Assembly (NCBI GenBank): GCA_023558315.1
Contig: JAMJVX010000003.1
Span: 1-64,000, forward strand
DNA from: Flavobacteriaceae bacterium
Lineage (GTDB): Bacteria > Bacteroidota > Bacteroidia > Flavobacteriales > Flavobacteriaceae
DNA: 64,000 nucleotides
Direction: 5' to 3'
Part shown: piece by piece, positions 1 to 9,017 of the stretch
Numbering within the stretch: the first letter of the stretch is position 1
Layout: every line of letters begins with the position of its first letter
Translations under genes and position numbers: made by a program
Notes under the pieces: model-generated
The model's database searches: none
Told to the model about the DNA's origin: nothing
Seen by the model: the letters and a program-made list of their open reading frames with translations, nothing else

Positions 1-93
1 AAATACGAGCTTTTCTACCCCTATGCTAAAGGAGAAAAAATAATCGTTGTGTATTTCTCACAATATCACGAATACGGAAAAATTGGGAGTTGA
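1..93 (+). CDS. C-terminal fragment of an unidentified protein (cut by window edge)
   Basis: Frame 1 is open from the first base to a TGA at 91-93 and gives 30 residues that begin KYELFYPYAKGEKI and end HEYGKIGS. The start lies outside the window. I do not recognise a family from so short a tail. It is followed by 75 AT-rich bases and then the unrecognised ORF at 169-771 on the same strand. It could be a chance open stretch, so confidence is low. Confidence 0.35.
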   Translation, partial: KYELFYPYAKGEKIIVVYFSQYHEYGKIGS

Positions 94-136
94 AAATAAA
101 AAATATTAAAATAAAAGGCATTGTTAATTTAATATA

Positions 137-144
137 TATTTTTG
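137..144 (+). promoter_or_regulatory. Bacteroidetes -7 box TATTTTTG
   Basis: The sequence matches the TAnnTTTG element read by the Bacteroidetes primary sigma factor and lies 24 bases before the ATG at 169. No TTG is visible at the expected -33 distance. Confidence 0.45.
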
Positions 145-168
145 TGAAAAATAAGATACAATAAAATT

Positions 169-771
169 ATGAAAAATATTGATACCGAAAAAGAAAAATT
201 TTTAAAAGTAGTTAAAGCAGAAAAAGGTGATATTAAAAAGGCAATATCAAACTCAATAACTGCTTCATTGCAACATAACAAAACCTATAACGATAAAGCA
301 AAAAATAAAGATAGAAAAATTTTTCGTAAAGCCCTTGGTGATTGTGTAAAGAAAATAGCAGAAGATTATAAATCTAAAATTTATGATGATGATGAGCATA
401 ATGATAATATTCAGAAAATTAAAAACTGCATAGAAAAACAATTTAAAGGTAAAAATATATTAAAAGAAAATACAATAAAAATAGCGACAGTTCAAAAATG
501 CTTAAATGTATATTTAAAACATTTATGGTGTATGGGAGAAATAGAAACTCCACCTCATTGTCCTATTGATAGTATAGTAATAAATAAGGCAGATATTAAG
601 ATAAATGATCAAACGCCACGTTGGACAAGAATTTGTACTATAGAAGAATATAAAAAAATAATAAATTTAATAAACACTAAATCTAAAGAGAAAGGATATA
701 AAAATATCGCTGAATGGGAATTAGAAGTATGGAATAAGTGGTATATTGAAAATCAGAGAAAAACTACATAA
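169..771 (+). CDS. unrecognised 200-aa hypothetical protein
   Basis: The product is a lysine-rich soluble protein with no signal peptide or membrane segment. The first 100 residues look helical and charged. The second half has a more distinctive core: [19 protein letters not shown], then a [13 protein letters not shown] segment and a tryptophan-rich tail. The paired Cys/His residues in WCMG and PPHCP could bind metal, but that is inference. I do not recognise the family. The ATG at 169 follows a -7 box at a normal distance. The last 8 bases overlap the convergent cysteine synthase gene. Strong AT bias and the absence of housekeeping similarity suggest an accessory gene at the edge of a variable region. 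Confidence 0.6.
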   Translation: MKNIDTEKEKFLKVVKAEKGDIKKAISNSITASLQHNKTYNDKAKNKDRKIFRKALGDCVKKIAEDYKSKIYDDDEHNDNIQKIKNCIEKQFKGKNILKENTIKIATVQKCLNVYLKHLWCMGEIETPPHCPIDSIVINKADIKINDQTPRWTRICTIEEYKKIINLINTKSKEKGYKNIAEWELEVWNKWYIENQRKTT

Positions 772-1756
772 ACTTATTATCCTTCATCCACTGGTCGTTA
801 TAGATTTTGCTCATATATCTTTCTCCGTGGTCTGGAAGTACTACAATTACGACACTGTTCTCATCAAACATATTCATCTCGTTGTATAGTTTCACTCCTA
901 ACATTGCAGAGCCAGAAGTGTAGCCTACAAAAACGCCTTCTTTTTTGGTAAAGTCTCTCGCTTCTATGGCACTATCTTTATCGGTTACTTTTACAAATTT
1001 ATCTATGGCCTCAAAGTCTGTAGCGGTTGGGATTAAATTTTTTCCAAGTCCTTCTACCTTGTGGGGATAAATCTCATTTTTGTCAAACTCTCCTGTTTCG
1101 TGATATTTTTTTATGACTGAACCATACGCATCAACCCCTAATATTTTGATGTCTTTGTTCTTTTCTTTTAAGTATCTCCCTATCCCAGAAATAGTACCTC
1201 CCGTACCACTACACGCCACAACATGGGTCACTTTTCCACCTGTTTGCTCCCATATTTCTGGACCTGTAGATCTATAGTGTGCCTCTATATTTAGTTCGTT
1301 AAAATATTGATTTATATAAATAGAGTTAGGCGTTTCTTTATGAATTCTCTTTGCTACTTCGTAATATGACCTTGGGTCATCAGCAGGAACAAAGGCTGGA
1401 CAAACATGCACTTCTGCGCCCATCGCTCGTAGTATATTTATTTTATCTTCCGAAGATTTATCACTCACCGACAAGATACATTTATACCCTTTGATGATAC
1501 TAATCATCGCTAAACTAAACCCTGTATTTCCAGAAGTCGTTTCCACGATGGTTGTGTTTGGCTTAAGGATTCCTCTTCTTTCTGACTCTTCTATAATATA
1601 TTTCGCAATTCTATCTTTGCCTGAATGACCAGGGTTCAGTCCTTCAAACTTCATAAAAAAGTTTCCTTTAAAATCTTTGGTTGCGTTATTAATTTTGATT
1701 AGAGGCGTGTTTCCAATTAAATCTAAAATGGTGTCGTAAGCTTGTATGTCGTTCAC
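764..1756 (-). CDS. cysK: PLP-dependent cysteine synthase / cystathionine beta-synthase family
   Basis: The 330-aa product is a fold-type II PLP enzyme that makes cysteine from O-acetylserine (or O-phosphoserine/serine) and sulfide. Visible motifs are NTPLIKI near residue 16, the PLP lysine K47 in NPGHSGKDR, the SGNTG loop near 75-79, and the phosphate-binding SGTGGT at 183-188. There is no C-terminal CBS domain, so it has the length of a plain cysteine synthase. The PLP-lysine motif reads GHSGKDR where CysK usually has GGSVKDR. That variant is the main reason not to fix substrate specificity. The start is GTG at 1754-1756 because no ATG exists before the conserved core, and this GTG lies in a perfect inverted repeat. 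The gene converges on the hypothetical ORF with an 8-base overlap. Confidence 0.88.
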   Translation of the reverse strand: MNDIQAYDTILDLIGNTPLIKINNATKDFKGNFFMKFEGLNPGHSGKDRIAKYIIEESERRGILKPNTTIVETTSGNTGFSLAMISIIKGYKCILSVSDKSSEDKINILRAMGAEVHVCPAFVPADDPRSYYEVAKRIHKETPNSIYINQYFNELNIEAHYRSTGPEIWEQTGGKVTHVVACSGTGGTISGIGRYLKEKNKDIKILGVDAYGSVIKKYHETGEFDKNEIYPHKVEGLGKNLIPTATDFEAIDKFVKVTDKDSAIEARDFTKKEGVFVGYTSGSAMLGVKLYNEMNMFDENSVVIVVLPDHGERYMSKIYNDQWMKDNKFM

Positions 1757-1770
1757 AAATAAAATTTGTG
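1754..1770 (-). promoter_or_regulatory. inverted repeat covering the cysteine synthase start codon
   Basis: On the minus strand CACAAAT-TTT-ATTTGTG is a perfect 7-bp inverted repeat with a 3-base spacer. Its last three bases are the GTG initiation codon. It lies just downstream of the -7 box at 1773-1780. It could be a weak RNA hairpin that hides the start codon, or a DNA operator. Function is inference. Confidence 0.45.
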
Positions 1771-1772
1771 GG

Positions 1773-1780
1773 CAAATATA
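1773..1780 (-). promoter_or_regulatory. -7 box TATATTTG for cysteine synthase
   Basis: The minus strand matches TAnnTTTG 16 bases upstream of the GTG start. No convincing -33 TTG is visible. Confidence 0.5.
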
Positions 1781-1841
1781 CTATTATCATTTTTTTAAAA
1801 AAAGTATATCATTAACTAATCTTAAAATTTAATTGTTTTTA

Positions 1842-1849
1842 TAGATTTG
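1842..1849 (+). promoter_or_regulatory. -7 box TAGATTTG for the RimB-RimK gene
   Basis: The box matches TAnnTTTG and lies 18 bases before the ATG at 1868. Its final TTG would be an in-frame start at 1847, which cannot be used if this box is the promoter. Confidence 0.5.
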
Positions 1850-1867
1850 TACCTCAAAAATTTGACT

Positions 1868-3256
1868 ATGGAAAAATCGTTACAAGTAATTGGAAATAAA
1901 GAATGGTGTGGTCTTGAAGAACTGGGAATTCCCGCAATTAAAGCACGTGTAGATTCTGGGGCAAAAACTTCATCTATTCAAGCGAACAATATTAAAAGTA
2001 TTTTACGAGGGCGTGAAAAATGGGTTCAATTTGAGGTAAACCCAATGCAGGAGAACAGAAGTGTTACCGTAAGATGTTTGGCAAAAGTAAAAGGAACAAG
2101 AGTGGTGAAAAGCTCTTCTGGAATTCCTGAAAAACGATTTGTAATTTCTTCTCCCATACGCTTAGGACAGGACGTGTTTGAGATTGAATTGACCTTGTCA
2201 AATAGGGATTCTATGGATTTTAGAATGTTATTAGGTAGAGAGGCGATGAAAGGAAAATATATTATTAATCCTGAAAAAGAATATTCCATTACTCAATATA
2301 ATGAAACTGAAATAAAAAAACTTTATAGTCATTTAATCTTAGAAAAGTCTGGACTTCGGTTGGGTTTACTCGCGAGTAATAAAGAACTATATAGCAATAA
2401 AAGGCTTATAGAAGCGGCTCAAGCAAGAGGTCATGAGATTTACTTTTACAATATCCAACATTGTTATATGAGTTTAGATGCAAATAATCTAGAAGTGCGA
2501 TATAGAGGGGGCAGTAGCATTGATAATATGGACGCTATTATTCCGCGAATACGTCCAAGTATGACATTTTATGGCTGTGCGCTTCTTCGTCAATTTGAAT
2601 CAATAGGTACGTTTTGTTTAAATTCAGCAGACGCCATCACAAAATCAAGAGATAAACTTTTTTCCTCGCAATTGTTTTCTAAAAACGGCATTAAAATTCC
2701 TTTAACAGGTTTTGCAAAATCTCCCCTTGAAACTAAAGATTTAATAAGTATGGTAGGTGGAAGCCCCTTAATTATAAAATTATTAGAAGGGACGCAAGGT
2801 CAAGGGGTTGTCCTTGCCGAAACAAACAAAGCCGCAGAAAGTGTAATCAATGCCTTTAAAAGTCTTAAAGCGAATATCTTAGTTCAAGAATTTATCAAAG
2901 AAGCAGAAGGAAAAGACCTTCGTTGTTTTGTGGTAAATAATAAAGTAGTTGCATCTATACAACGTGAGTCTGCAAAGGGAGATTTTAGAGCGAACATCCA
3001 TCGAGGGGGTATGGCTAAAAAAATCCGCATCACTGCTGAAGAGAAAAAATTAGCCATAAAAGCAACTAAATGCATGGGATTAGATGTCGCAGGAGTAGAT
3101 ATTATTCGTTCTAACAAAGGACCTTTATTATTAGAAATAAATTCGTCTCCTGGCTTAGAGGGAATTGAGACAGCTACTGGAATGGATATCGCAAATGCTA
3201 TAATAATGGGAATTGAGAAGAGTATAAAGTATAATCCAGTAACAAAGAAAATTTAA
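1868..3256 (+). CDS. rimK: RimB-like zinc protease domain fused to RimK-type ATP-grasp ligase
   Basis: This is a two-domain protein of 462 aa. Residues about 5-140 match the ATP-dependent zinc protease family (retropepsin-like, RimB, PF05618), with VDSGAKTSSI near residue 30 and LLGREAM near 120. Residues about 155-455 form a RimK ATP-grasp ligase, with an ATP-binding LIIKLLEGTQGQG segment and the metal-binding LLEINSSPGLEG near the C-terminus. RimK adds glutamates to the C-terminus of ribosomal protein S6 in E. coli, and RimB-type proteins are its usual neighbours. The fusion would join ligase and protease in one chain, but the substrate here is unknown. I chose the ATG at 1868 over the upstream TTG at 1847 because that TTG is part of the -7 box. 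It converges on aroA with no intergenic base. Confidence 0.88.
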   Translation: MEKSLQVIGNKEWCGLEELGIPAIKARVDSGAKTSSIQANNIKSILRGREKWVQFEVNPMQENRSVTVRCLAKVKGTRVVKSSSGIPEKRFVISSPIRLGQDVFEIELTLSNRDSMDFRMLLGREAMKGKYIINPEKEYSITQYNETEIKKLYSHLILEKSGLRLGLLASNKELYSNKRLIEAAQARGHEIYFYNIQHCYMSLDANNLEVRYRGGSSIDNMDAIIPRIRPSMTFYGCALLRQFESIGTFCLNSADAITKSRDKLFSSQLFSKNGIKIPLTGFAKSPLETKDLISMVGGSPLIIKLLEGTQGQGVVLAETNKAAESVINAFKSLKANILVQEFIKEAEGKDLRCFVVNNKVVASIQRESAKGDFRANIHRGGMAKKIRITAEEKKLAIKATKCMGLDVAGVDIIRSNKGPLLLEINSSPGLEGIETATGMDIANAIIMGIEKSIKYNPVTKKI

Positions 3257-4495
3257 CTACACTGTATTTATTATAAACCCTACCTTTTTCATATCCTCCC
3301 AAAAAGTAGGATAGGATTTAGATACTACCTCAGCCTCTAAAATCGTTATGGGTCTTTTTAGTGCCATTGGAGCAAATGCCATCGCCATTCTATGGTCGTC
3401 ATACGTGGCAATCTCTATAGTATTATCTTTATTTAATTGGGTGTTTTTATTATCTAAAGTCAAACTATCGTCAGTTATTTCTACGTGCGCTCCAAATTTA
3501 GAAAGTTCATTTTTTAAGGCGACTAACCTATCTGTTTCTTTTATTTTTAGTGTATGTAATCCTGTTATATTGCAATTTATCCCTAACCCTACACAAGTTA
3601 CTGCTAGTGTTTGCGCTATGTCTGGCGTATCATTCAAATTGACGGATATTTTTGTAGGATTTACAAAATTGGGTTCTTTTTCTAATACAATAGTGTTAGT
3701 ATCACTATAGGTAGTTTTTACACCCAACTTTTTATATAATTCTGCAACGTAACTATCGCCCTGCAAGCTATCCTTGTTGTAATTTCTAATCACCAATTTA
3801 CTATCGTTTGACAATGCGCAACAGCTATAATAATAAGATGCTGCACTCCAATCAGATTCTACATGTATCTCTTTATCCTCTATCTCTTTTTTTGGCAAAA
3901 CACTAATAGTATTACCTTTAAAAGAAACATCCACTCCTATTTTTTTTAATAAATCTATCGTCATTTGGATATAGGGAAGCGAAGTGATTTTTCCTTCTAA
4001 TACAATATTTAATCCCTCTTTGAGTTTTGGCGCAACTAAAAGTAACGAGGATATATATTGACTACTGGTTGACGCTGAAAGAGTAATGGTATTTTTGGTT
4101 AAATCTGTACCTACTATTCTTAGAGGGGGATATCCTACTTGGTTTTCATAGGTAATATTCGTTCCTACTTCATTAAGTGCAGATACTAAGGTTTCTATGG
4201 GTCTTTGCTGCATTCGCGCTGACCCAGTCAGAATTACTTGTCGTCCCTTTTGAGTGGCAAAATAGGAAGTTAAAAACCGCATCGTAGTTCCTGCATGCCC
4301 TATATCTATGATGTTATCTGTACTTTGTAATGCTTTTTGCATCGCCAAAGTATCATCTGAATTAGAAAGGTTTTGAATAGTGAGATTTCCAAAAAGTGCT
4401 TGTAAAATGAGCAAACGATTAGATTCACTTTTAGAACCTGTCACTTGAATTGTTCCAGTACAATTCCTATCTTTATGTTCAATATTTAGGGTCAT
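3257..4495 (-). CDS. aroA: 3-phosphoshikimate 1-carboxyvinyltransferase (EPSP synthase)
   Basis: AroA catalyses the sixth shikimate step, joining PEP to shikimate-3-phosphate on the way to chorismate. The 412-aa product has the two-domain EPSP-synthase signatures: TGSKSESNRLLILQAL at the N-terminus, IGHAGTTMRFL near residue 65, an SAxMQQRPI segment, and the late KETDRLVALKNEL and TYDDHRMAMAFA motifs. It is slightly short for the family (about 430) but complete. The stop abuts the stop of the convergent rimK gene. The upstream MazG-like gene on the same strand ends at 4496, so the two are contiguous and probably cotranscribed from the box at 4846-4853. Confidence 0.95.
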   Translation of the reverse strand: MTLNIEHKDRNCTGTIQVTGSKSESNRLLILQALFGNLTIQNLSNSDDTLAMQKALQSTDNIIDIGHAGTTMRFLTSYFATQKGRQVILTGSARMQQRPIETLVSALNEVGTNITYENQVGYPPLRIVGTDLTKNTITLSASTSSQYISSLLLVAPKLKEGLNIVLEGKITSLPYIQMTIDLLKKIGVDVSFKGNTISVLPKKEIEDKEIHVESDWSAASYYYSCCALSNDSKLVIRNYNKDSLQGDSYVAELYKKLGVKTTYSDTNTIVLEKEPNFVNPTKISVNLNDTPDIAQTLAVTCVGLGINCNITGLHTLKIKETDRLVALKNELSKFGAHVEITDDSLTLDNKNTQLNKDNTIEIATYDDHRMAMAFAPMALKRPITILEAEVVSKSYPTFWEDMKKVGFIINTV

Positions 4496-4825
4496 TTATT
4501 GAATCTTTTTGTTATTGCGATGGCGTTCCGCATCTCTTTTCGCTTTGTCTTGAAGTCTTTTGTCAAATACCTCTTGTAAATCCACCCCTGTTTGATTTGC
4601 CAAACACAATACCACAAAAAGTACATCTACTAGCTCCTCTCCTAAGTCTTTGTTTTTATCGCTTTCTTTTTCGCTTTGCTCTCCATATCTACGCGCAATA
4701 ATTCTTGCAACCTCCCCTACTTCTTCGGTGAGTTGCGCCATATTTGTCAGTTCATTAAAATAACGAACCCCATATTTTTTAATCCAATCATCCACTTGTT
4801 TTTGCGATTCCTTTAATCCACCCAT
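4496..4825 (-). CDS. MazG-like nucleotide pyrophosphohydrolase
   Basis: The 109-aa all-alpha NTP pyrophosphohydrolase has the MazG/dUTPase-like metal-binding pattern: LTEEVGEVAR near residues 30-39 and GEELVDVLFVVLCLA near 65-79, i.e. ExxE followed by ExxD. Such enzymes hydrolyse (d)NTPs to NMP and pyrophosphate, probably as housecleaning. The substrate cannot be read here. The frame is open upstream to 4999, but that extension overlaps the divergent promoter and cyclase gene and shows no homology. I take ATG 4825 (MGGLKESQKQVDDW), 20 bases after a -7 box. The gene directly abuts aroA. Confidence 0.85.
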   Translation of the reverse strand: MGGLKESQKQVDDWIKKYGVRYFNELTNMAQLTEEVGEVARIIARRYGEQSEKESDKNKDLGEELVDVLFVVLCLANQTGVDLQEVFDKRLQDKAKRDAERHRNNKKIQ

Positions 4826-4845
4826 GCTATTTTTTTTATAAGTTT

Positions 4846-4853
4846 CAAATGTA
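4846..4853 (-). promoter_or_regulatory. -7 box TACATTTG for mazG-like/aroA
   Basis: The minus strand matches TAnnTTTG 20 bases before the ATG at 4825. It is arranged divergently from the box at 4887-4894. Confidence 0.5.
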
Positions 4854-4865
4854 TTAAAATTATCG

Positions 4866-4894
4866 TTGTCTAAAAATAATTTTGAGTACTTTTG
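4866..4894 (+). promoter_or_regulatory. promoter with -33 TTG and -7 TACTTTTG
   Basis: TTG at 4866-4868 is followed after 18 bases by TACTTTTG at 4887-4894. This is the only box in the window where I see both elements at near-consensus spacing. It drives the glutaminyl cyclase gene, whose ATG is 16 bases downstream. Confidence 0.55.
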
Positions 4895-4910
4895 TGCCAA
4901 AATTTTACCT

Positions 4911-5930
4911 ATGAAAATCAATATTTCTCTTTTCCTATTGTTAATCTTTATCACAAGTTGCGAGTACAATCTTGAAAAATCGTTTAGTGTCAATCTCAAA
5001 AAAGAGTATAAAATTGGGGAAATGCTACAAATTGAATTGGTAAATAAAAAAGATATTGCCTTAGATTCTGTCTCTTATTTTTTAGACAATATACGTATTG
5101 GTGAAACTTATACTTTTGATAATGATGTCTTAGGAAAAAAAGTCCTTAACGTACATCTTTATGCAAATGAAAAAAAAGCTACTTTTAAGAAATTAATCAC
5201 GCTATACGCTAAAGAAGCCCCAAAATTATATACTTACAAAATTATAAATGAGTACCCACACGACACAAAAGCCTATACCCAAGGATTAGAATTTTATCAA
5301 GACACGCTATATGAAAGTACAGGATTGAGAGGATTTTCTTCCCTCAGAAAAGTAGATTTTAGAACAGGGAAACCCTATAAAAAAATTGCCTTAGCGGATG
5401 AACACTTTGGAGAAGGCATTACTCTATTAAATGATAAGATATACCAACTCACATGGCAAGAAGATTTAGGTATTATCTATAATAAAAATACTTTTAAAAC
5501 ACTGGGCTCTTTTCCCTATGATAAAAGCAAAGAAGGTTGGGGGCTGTGTAATGATGGAAAAAACTTCTATAAATCAGATGGAAGCGAAAATATATGGATA
5601 TTAGACACTTTGCAACAAAAGGAATTACGCAAAATACAAGTAATGACAAACAAATCGTCTATTAAAAAAGTCAATGAATTGGAGTGGGCGAATGGAAAAA
5701 TATACGCAAACACCTATCAATACAACAAAGAAGTTGCCTTGATTATCAATCCGACAAACGGCAAAGTAGAAGGGGTTATTGATTTTTCTGGCTTAAAACA
5801 AAAGGTAAAACAAATTCCAAAATTGGACGTCCTAAACGGCATCGCCTATCATCCCAAAAGAAAAACCTTTTTTGTTACGGGAAAAAACTGGAGCAAAATC
5901 TTTGAGGTAGAGATTTTTGAGAAAAAATAG
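4911..5930 (+). CDS. lipoprotein glutaminyl-peptide cyclotransferase
   Basis: This is a 339-aa glutamine cyclotransferase (PF05096) that turns N-terminal glutamine of exported proteins into pyroglutamate. Type IX-secreted and lipid-anchored proteins of Bacteroidetes often carry this modification. MKINISLF...ITSC is a lipoprotein signal with lipobox cysteine C17. Residues about 20-110 form a beta-rich N-terminal region, followed by a five-bladed propeller-like domain with YTQGLEF, GLRGFSSLRKVD, FGEGITLLNDKIYQLTW, GWGLCNDG and NELEWANGKIYANTY. These match the family. The ORF could begin upstream at 4866, but ATG 4911 gives a clean signal peptide and follows the promoter. It converges on glyA with a 3-base gap. 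Confidence 0.88.
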   Translation: MKINISLFLLLIFITSCEYNLEKSFSVNLKKEYKIGEMLQIELVNKKDIALDSVSYFLDNIRIGETYTFDNDVLGKKVLNVHLYANEKKATFKKLITLYAKEAPKLYTYKIINEYPHDTKAYTQGLEFYQDTLYESTGLRGFSSLRKVDFRTGKPYKKIALADEHFGEGITLLNDKIYQLTWQEDLGIIYNKNTFKTLGSFPYDKSKEGWGLCNDGKNFYKSDGSENIWILDTLQQKELRKIQVMTNKSSIKKVNELEWANGKIYANTYQYNKEVALIINPTNGKVEGVIDFSGLKQKVKQIPKLDVLNGIAYHPKRKTFFVTGKNWSKIFEVEIFEKK

Positions 5931-5933
5931 AAC

Positions 5934-7208
5934 TTACTCACAAAACAACGGTCTATCCTTCATAAACGCAACGACCTGTTTTTGCACCTTTTCGATTTCC
6001 GTTTGATTTTCTGCATTTTTTAAGGCAGTATCTATAAAGTCAACGACCGTTTCCATATCGTCTTCTTTAAGTCCTCTAGTCGTTACCGCTGGGGTTCCTA
6101 TTCTAATTCCAGACGTTACAAAAGGCGATTGTGTGTCAAAAGGCACCATATTTTTATTGACTGTGATGTTTGCCTCTCCCAATACGCGTTCTGCGTCTTT
6201 ACCTGTGATGTTTTTATTTCTTAAGTCAATCAAAATCATGTGATTGTCCGTTCCTCCAGAAATAATATTGTATCCTCTATTTACAAATGCTTGTGCCATA
6301 ACATTGGCGTTTTTCATCAGTTGCTCAATATATTTTTCAAAAGAAGGTTGTAACGCTTCATAAAAAGAAACGGCTTTTGCTGCGATAATATGTTCTAACG
6401 GTCCGCCTTGGTTTCCCGGAAATACTGCAGAATCAAAAATAGCAGACATCATTTTTAAATTATTGTTTTTTAGCTTTAATCCGAATGGGTTTTCAAAATC
6501 TTTCCCCATTAATATCATCCCTCCTCTAGGACCTCTTAATGTTTTGTGCGTTGTTGTGGTCACTACATGGCAATGAGGAAAAGGATTATTGAGTTTATTT
6601 TTAGCAATCAATCCAGAAGGATGGGAAATATCGGCTAATAATAAAGCACCTACACTATCAGCTACCGCTCTAAATTTCTCAAAATCTATATCTCTTGAGT
6701 AGGCAGAAGCCCCTGCTATGATTAGTTTTGGTTTTACTTGCTCAGCGACTTCTTGCACTTTTTGATAGTCTATGCGTCCTGTTTCTTTATCTACTCCATA
6801 AAAATGAGGTTTATACAATCGTCCAGAAAAATTCACTGGAGAGCCATGTGTGAGGTGTCCCCCATGGGATAAATCAAATCCAAGTATGTTGTCTCCCGGT
6901 TTTAAAAGTGCATGAAAAACTGCGGTATTTGCTTGTGAGCCTGAATGTGGTTGCACATTGGCGTATTCTACTCCAAAAAGGGTTTTTGCTCTTTCAATGG
7001 CGATATTCTCAACTTTATCTACCACTTCACATCCTCCGTAATATCTTTTGTTAGGATATCCCTCTGCGTATTTATTCGTTAGCACTGAACCTGCTGCACT
7101 CATAACCTCTGGGCTTACAAAGTTTTCGGAAGCGATTAATTCCAATCCATTTAATTGTCTTTCTTTTTCTTCCTCTATTAAATTAAAAATGGTAGTATCT
7201 TTTTGCAT
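5934..7208 (-). CDS. glyA: serine hydroxymethyltransferase
   Basis: GlyA interconverts serine and glycine and loads one-carbon units onto tetrahydrofolate. The 424-aa length is typical. Visible features are [16 protein letters not shown] near 45-60, the [10 protein letters not shown] loop near 85-93, [10 protein letters not shown], and the PLP lysine K222 in [13 protein letters not shown]. The ATG at 7208 lies 13 bases after a minus-strand -7 box. The gene is monocistronic, divergent from rplS and convergent with the cyclase gene. Confidence 0.97.
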   Translation of the reverse strand: MQKDTTIFNLIEEEKERQLNGLELIASENFVSPEVMSAAGSVLTNKYAEGYPNKRYYGGCEVVDKVENIAIERAKTLFGVEYANVQPHSGSQANTAVFHALLKPGDNILGFDLSHGGHLTHGSPVNFSGRLYKPHFYGVDKETGRIDYQKVQEVAEQVKPKLIIAGASAYSRDIDFEKFRAVADSVGALLLADISHPSGLIAKNKLNNPFPHCHVVTTTTHKTLRGPRGGMILMGKDFENPFGLKLKNNNLKMMSAIFDSAVFPGNQGGPLEHIIAAKAVSFYEALQPSFEKYIEQLMKNANVMAQAFVNRGYNIISGGTDNHMILIDLRNKNITGKDAERVLGEANITVNKNMVPFDTQSPFVTSGIRIGTPAVTTRGLKEDDMETVVDFIDTALKNAENQTEIEKVQKQVVAFMKDRPLFCE

Positions 7209-7221
7209 AATATTTTTTTTT

Positions 7222-7229
7222 CAAAAGTA
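7222..7229 (-). promoter_or_regulatory. -7 box TACTTTTG for glyA
   Basis: The minus strand matches TAnnTTTG 13 bases upstream of the glyA ATG. Confidence 0.5.
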
Positions 7230-7294
7230 AATAAATTAAAATTCTATGAATTAAAAAAATAAAATATTTTATACACTATTTAAAAAAATAAATT

Positions 7295-7302
7295 TACTTT
7301 TG
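7295..7302 (+). promoter_or_regulatory. -7 box TACTTTTG for rplS-icd
   Basis: The box matches TAnnTTTG 28 bases before the rplS ATG. No -33 TTG is seen. Confidence 0.5.
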
Positions 7303-7330
7303 TAGCCCTTTAAAAAAAATAGAAAAATTT

Positions 7331-7675
7331 ATGGATTCATTAGTTAATTACGTACAAAAAAACTACATAGAGGAAAAGAAATTCCCCTCATTTAATAGCG
7401 GAGATAGCCTTACTGTTTACTATGAAATTAGAGAAGGCGAAAAATCTAGAGTTCAATTTTTTAAAGGAGTAGTCATACAAATCAAAGGACAAGGTTTGTC
7501 AAAAACATTTACTATACGAAAAATTTCTGGAGACGTTGGTGTTGAAAGAATATTCCCATTTAACCTACCTACTCTTCAAAAAATTGAGGTAAACAAAAGA
7601 GGTAAGGTTCGAAGAAAAAGAATTTTTTATTTTAGAGGTCTAAGCGGTAAAAAAGCAAGAATTAAAGAAAAATAA
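7331..7675 (+). CDS. rplS: 50S ribosomal protein L19
   Basis: L19 sits at the subunit interface of the 50S subunit. The 114-aa protein has the usual FNSGDSLTVYYEIREGEKSR segment, FKGVVIQIKGQG, and the basic C-terminus RGKVRRKRIFYFRGLSGKKARIKEK. It starts at ATG 7331. The icd ATG follows three bases after its stop region, so the two are probably cotranscribed. Confidence 0.97.
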   Translation: MDSLVNYVQKNYIEEKKFPSFNSGDSLTVYYEIREGEKSRVQFFKGVVIQIKGQGLSKTFTIRKISGDVGVERIFPFNLPTLQKIEVNKRGKVRRKRIFYFRGLSGKKARIKEK

Positions 7676-7678
7676 AAA

Positions 7679-8908
7679 ATGGCAAAAATTAAAGTATCTA
7701 ATCCTGTAGTCGAAATAGACGGGGATGAAATGACAAGAATTATTTGGAAATTCATCAAAAATGAACTTATTCTTCCCTATTTAGATATTGAATTACTCTA
7801 CTACGATTTAGGCATTGAAAGCAGAGACAAAACAAATGACCAAATCACTGTGGATGCAGCGAATGCAATTAAAAAACACAATGTAGGGATTAAATGTGCG
7901 ACCATTACACCTGATGAGGATAGAGTTGAAGAATTTAGCTTAGCAAGAATGTACCGCTCTCCAAACGGTACTATAAGAAACATCATTGGAGGAACTGTAT
8001 TTAGAGAGCCCATAATCATTAATAACATACCGCGTTATGTTCAAGGTTGGGAAAAACCTATCTGTATAGGGAGACACGCATTTGGAGACCAATATAAAGC
8101 CACTGATGCGGTAATCAAAGGAAAAGGAAAATTAACCATGAGTTTTGTTCCAGAAGATGGAGGAGAGGAGAAAACATGGGAAGTATATAACTTTGAAGGA
8201 GATGGCGTTGCTATGAGCATGTACAATACAGATGAGTCAATATATGGGTTTGCTCGCTCGTGTATGAATCTTGCTCTATTAAAAAAATGGCCCCTTTATT
8301 TTTCAACAAAAAACACCATCTTAAAATCCTATGATGGACGTTTTAAAGATATTTTTCAAGAAGTATTTGAAAATGAATTCAAAGACAAGTTTGCAGAGAC
8401 AGGCATTACTTATGAGCATAGACTTATTGACGATATGGTTGCTGCTGCTATGAAATGGAATGGTGGATTTATTTGGGCATGTAAAAACTATGATGGAGAT
8501 GTTCAATCAGATACCATAGCGCAAGGATTTGGTTCGTTAGGATTAATGACATCTGTATTAGTTACCCCTGATGGTAAAACATTAGAATCAGAAGCTGCAC
8601 ATGGAACCGTCACTAGGCATTATAGAGAGCATTTAAAAGGAAATGCTACTTCCACAAATCCAATTGCTTCTATTTTTGCATGGACAAGAGGATTAGCACA
8701 CAGAGGAAAACTAGATAACAATCAAGAATTAATTGATTTTTGCACAACTTTAGAAAAAACATGTATAGAAACTATTGAGGCTAATAAAATGACAAAAGAT
8801 TTAGCCCTTCTTATACATAGAGAAACTATGAATAGTTCTCATTATTTGAATACGCAAGAATTTCTTAATGAATTAAAAAATAATTTAGACAAAAATTTAG
8901 CTAATTAA
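7679..8908 (+). CDS. icd: NADP-dependent isocitrate dehydrogenase (eukaryote-type homodimer)
   Basis: This TCA-cycle enzyme oxidises isocitrate to 2-oxoglutarate and makes NADPH. At 409 aa it belongs to the short homodimeric class shared with eukaryotes, not the E. coli Icd class. Evidence is [17 protein letters not shown] at the N-terminus, the substrate-phosphate loop [20 protein letters not shown] near 98-117, [24 protein letters not shown] with the metal aspartates near 250-275, and [13 protein letters not shown] near 305. It begins three bases after rplS ends. Confidence 0.96.
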   Translation: MAKIKVSNPVVEIDGDEMTRIIWKFIKNELILPYLDIELLYYDLGIESRDKTNDQITVDAANAIKKHNVGIKCATITPDEDRVEEFSLARMYRSPNGTIRNIIGGTVFREPIIINNIPRYVQGWEKPICIGRHAFGDQYKATDAVIKGKGKLTMSFVPEDGGEEKTWEVYNFEGDGVAMSMYNTDESIYGFARSCMNLALLKKWPLYFSTKNTILKSYDGRFKDIFQEVFENEFKDKFAETGITYEHRLIDDMVAAAMKWNGGFIWACKNYDGDVQSDTIAQGFGSLGLMTSVLVTPDGKTLESEAAHGTVTRHYREHLKGNATSTNPIASIFAWTRGLAHRGKLDNNQELIDFCTTLEKTCIETIEANKMTKDLALLIHRETMNSSHYLNTQEFLNELKNNLDKNLAN

Positions 8909-9017
8909 TTAGATTGAATTAAATATAAAAAAGATGTATTTGTTGTAAAGCTTTTTTAAAAACGTTTAACCCACTATTTATACATTCACTTTTACAAGAT
9001 AGTACAAATAAAAAAAA

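Noticed and set aside
3348-3710. 120-aa plus-strand ORF inside aroA, and similar antisense ORFs elsewhere (for example 39046-39333, 49693-50184, 59952-60305)
   Set aside because: They lie wholly inside well-supported genes and have the hydrophobic, biased composition of antisense shadows.
4826-4999. N-terminal extension of the MazG-like protein to 4999
   Set aside because: The extension covers the divergent promoter region and the cyclase signal-peptide codons and shows no family similarity.
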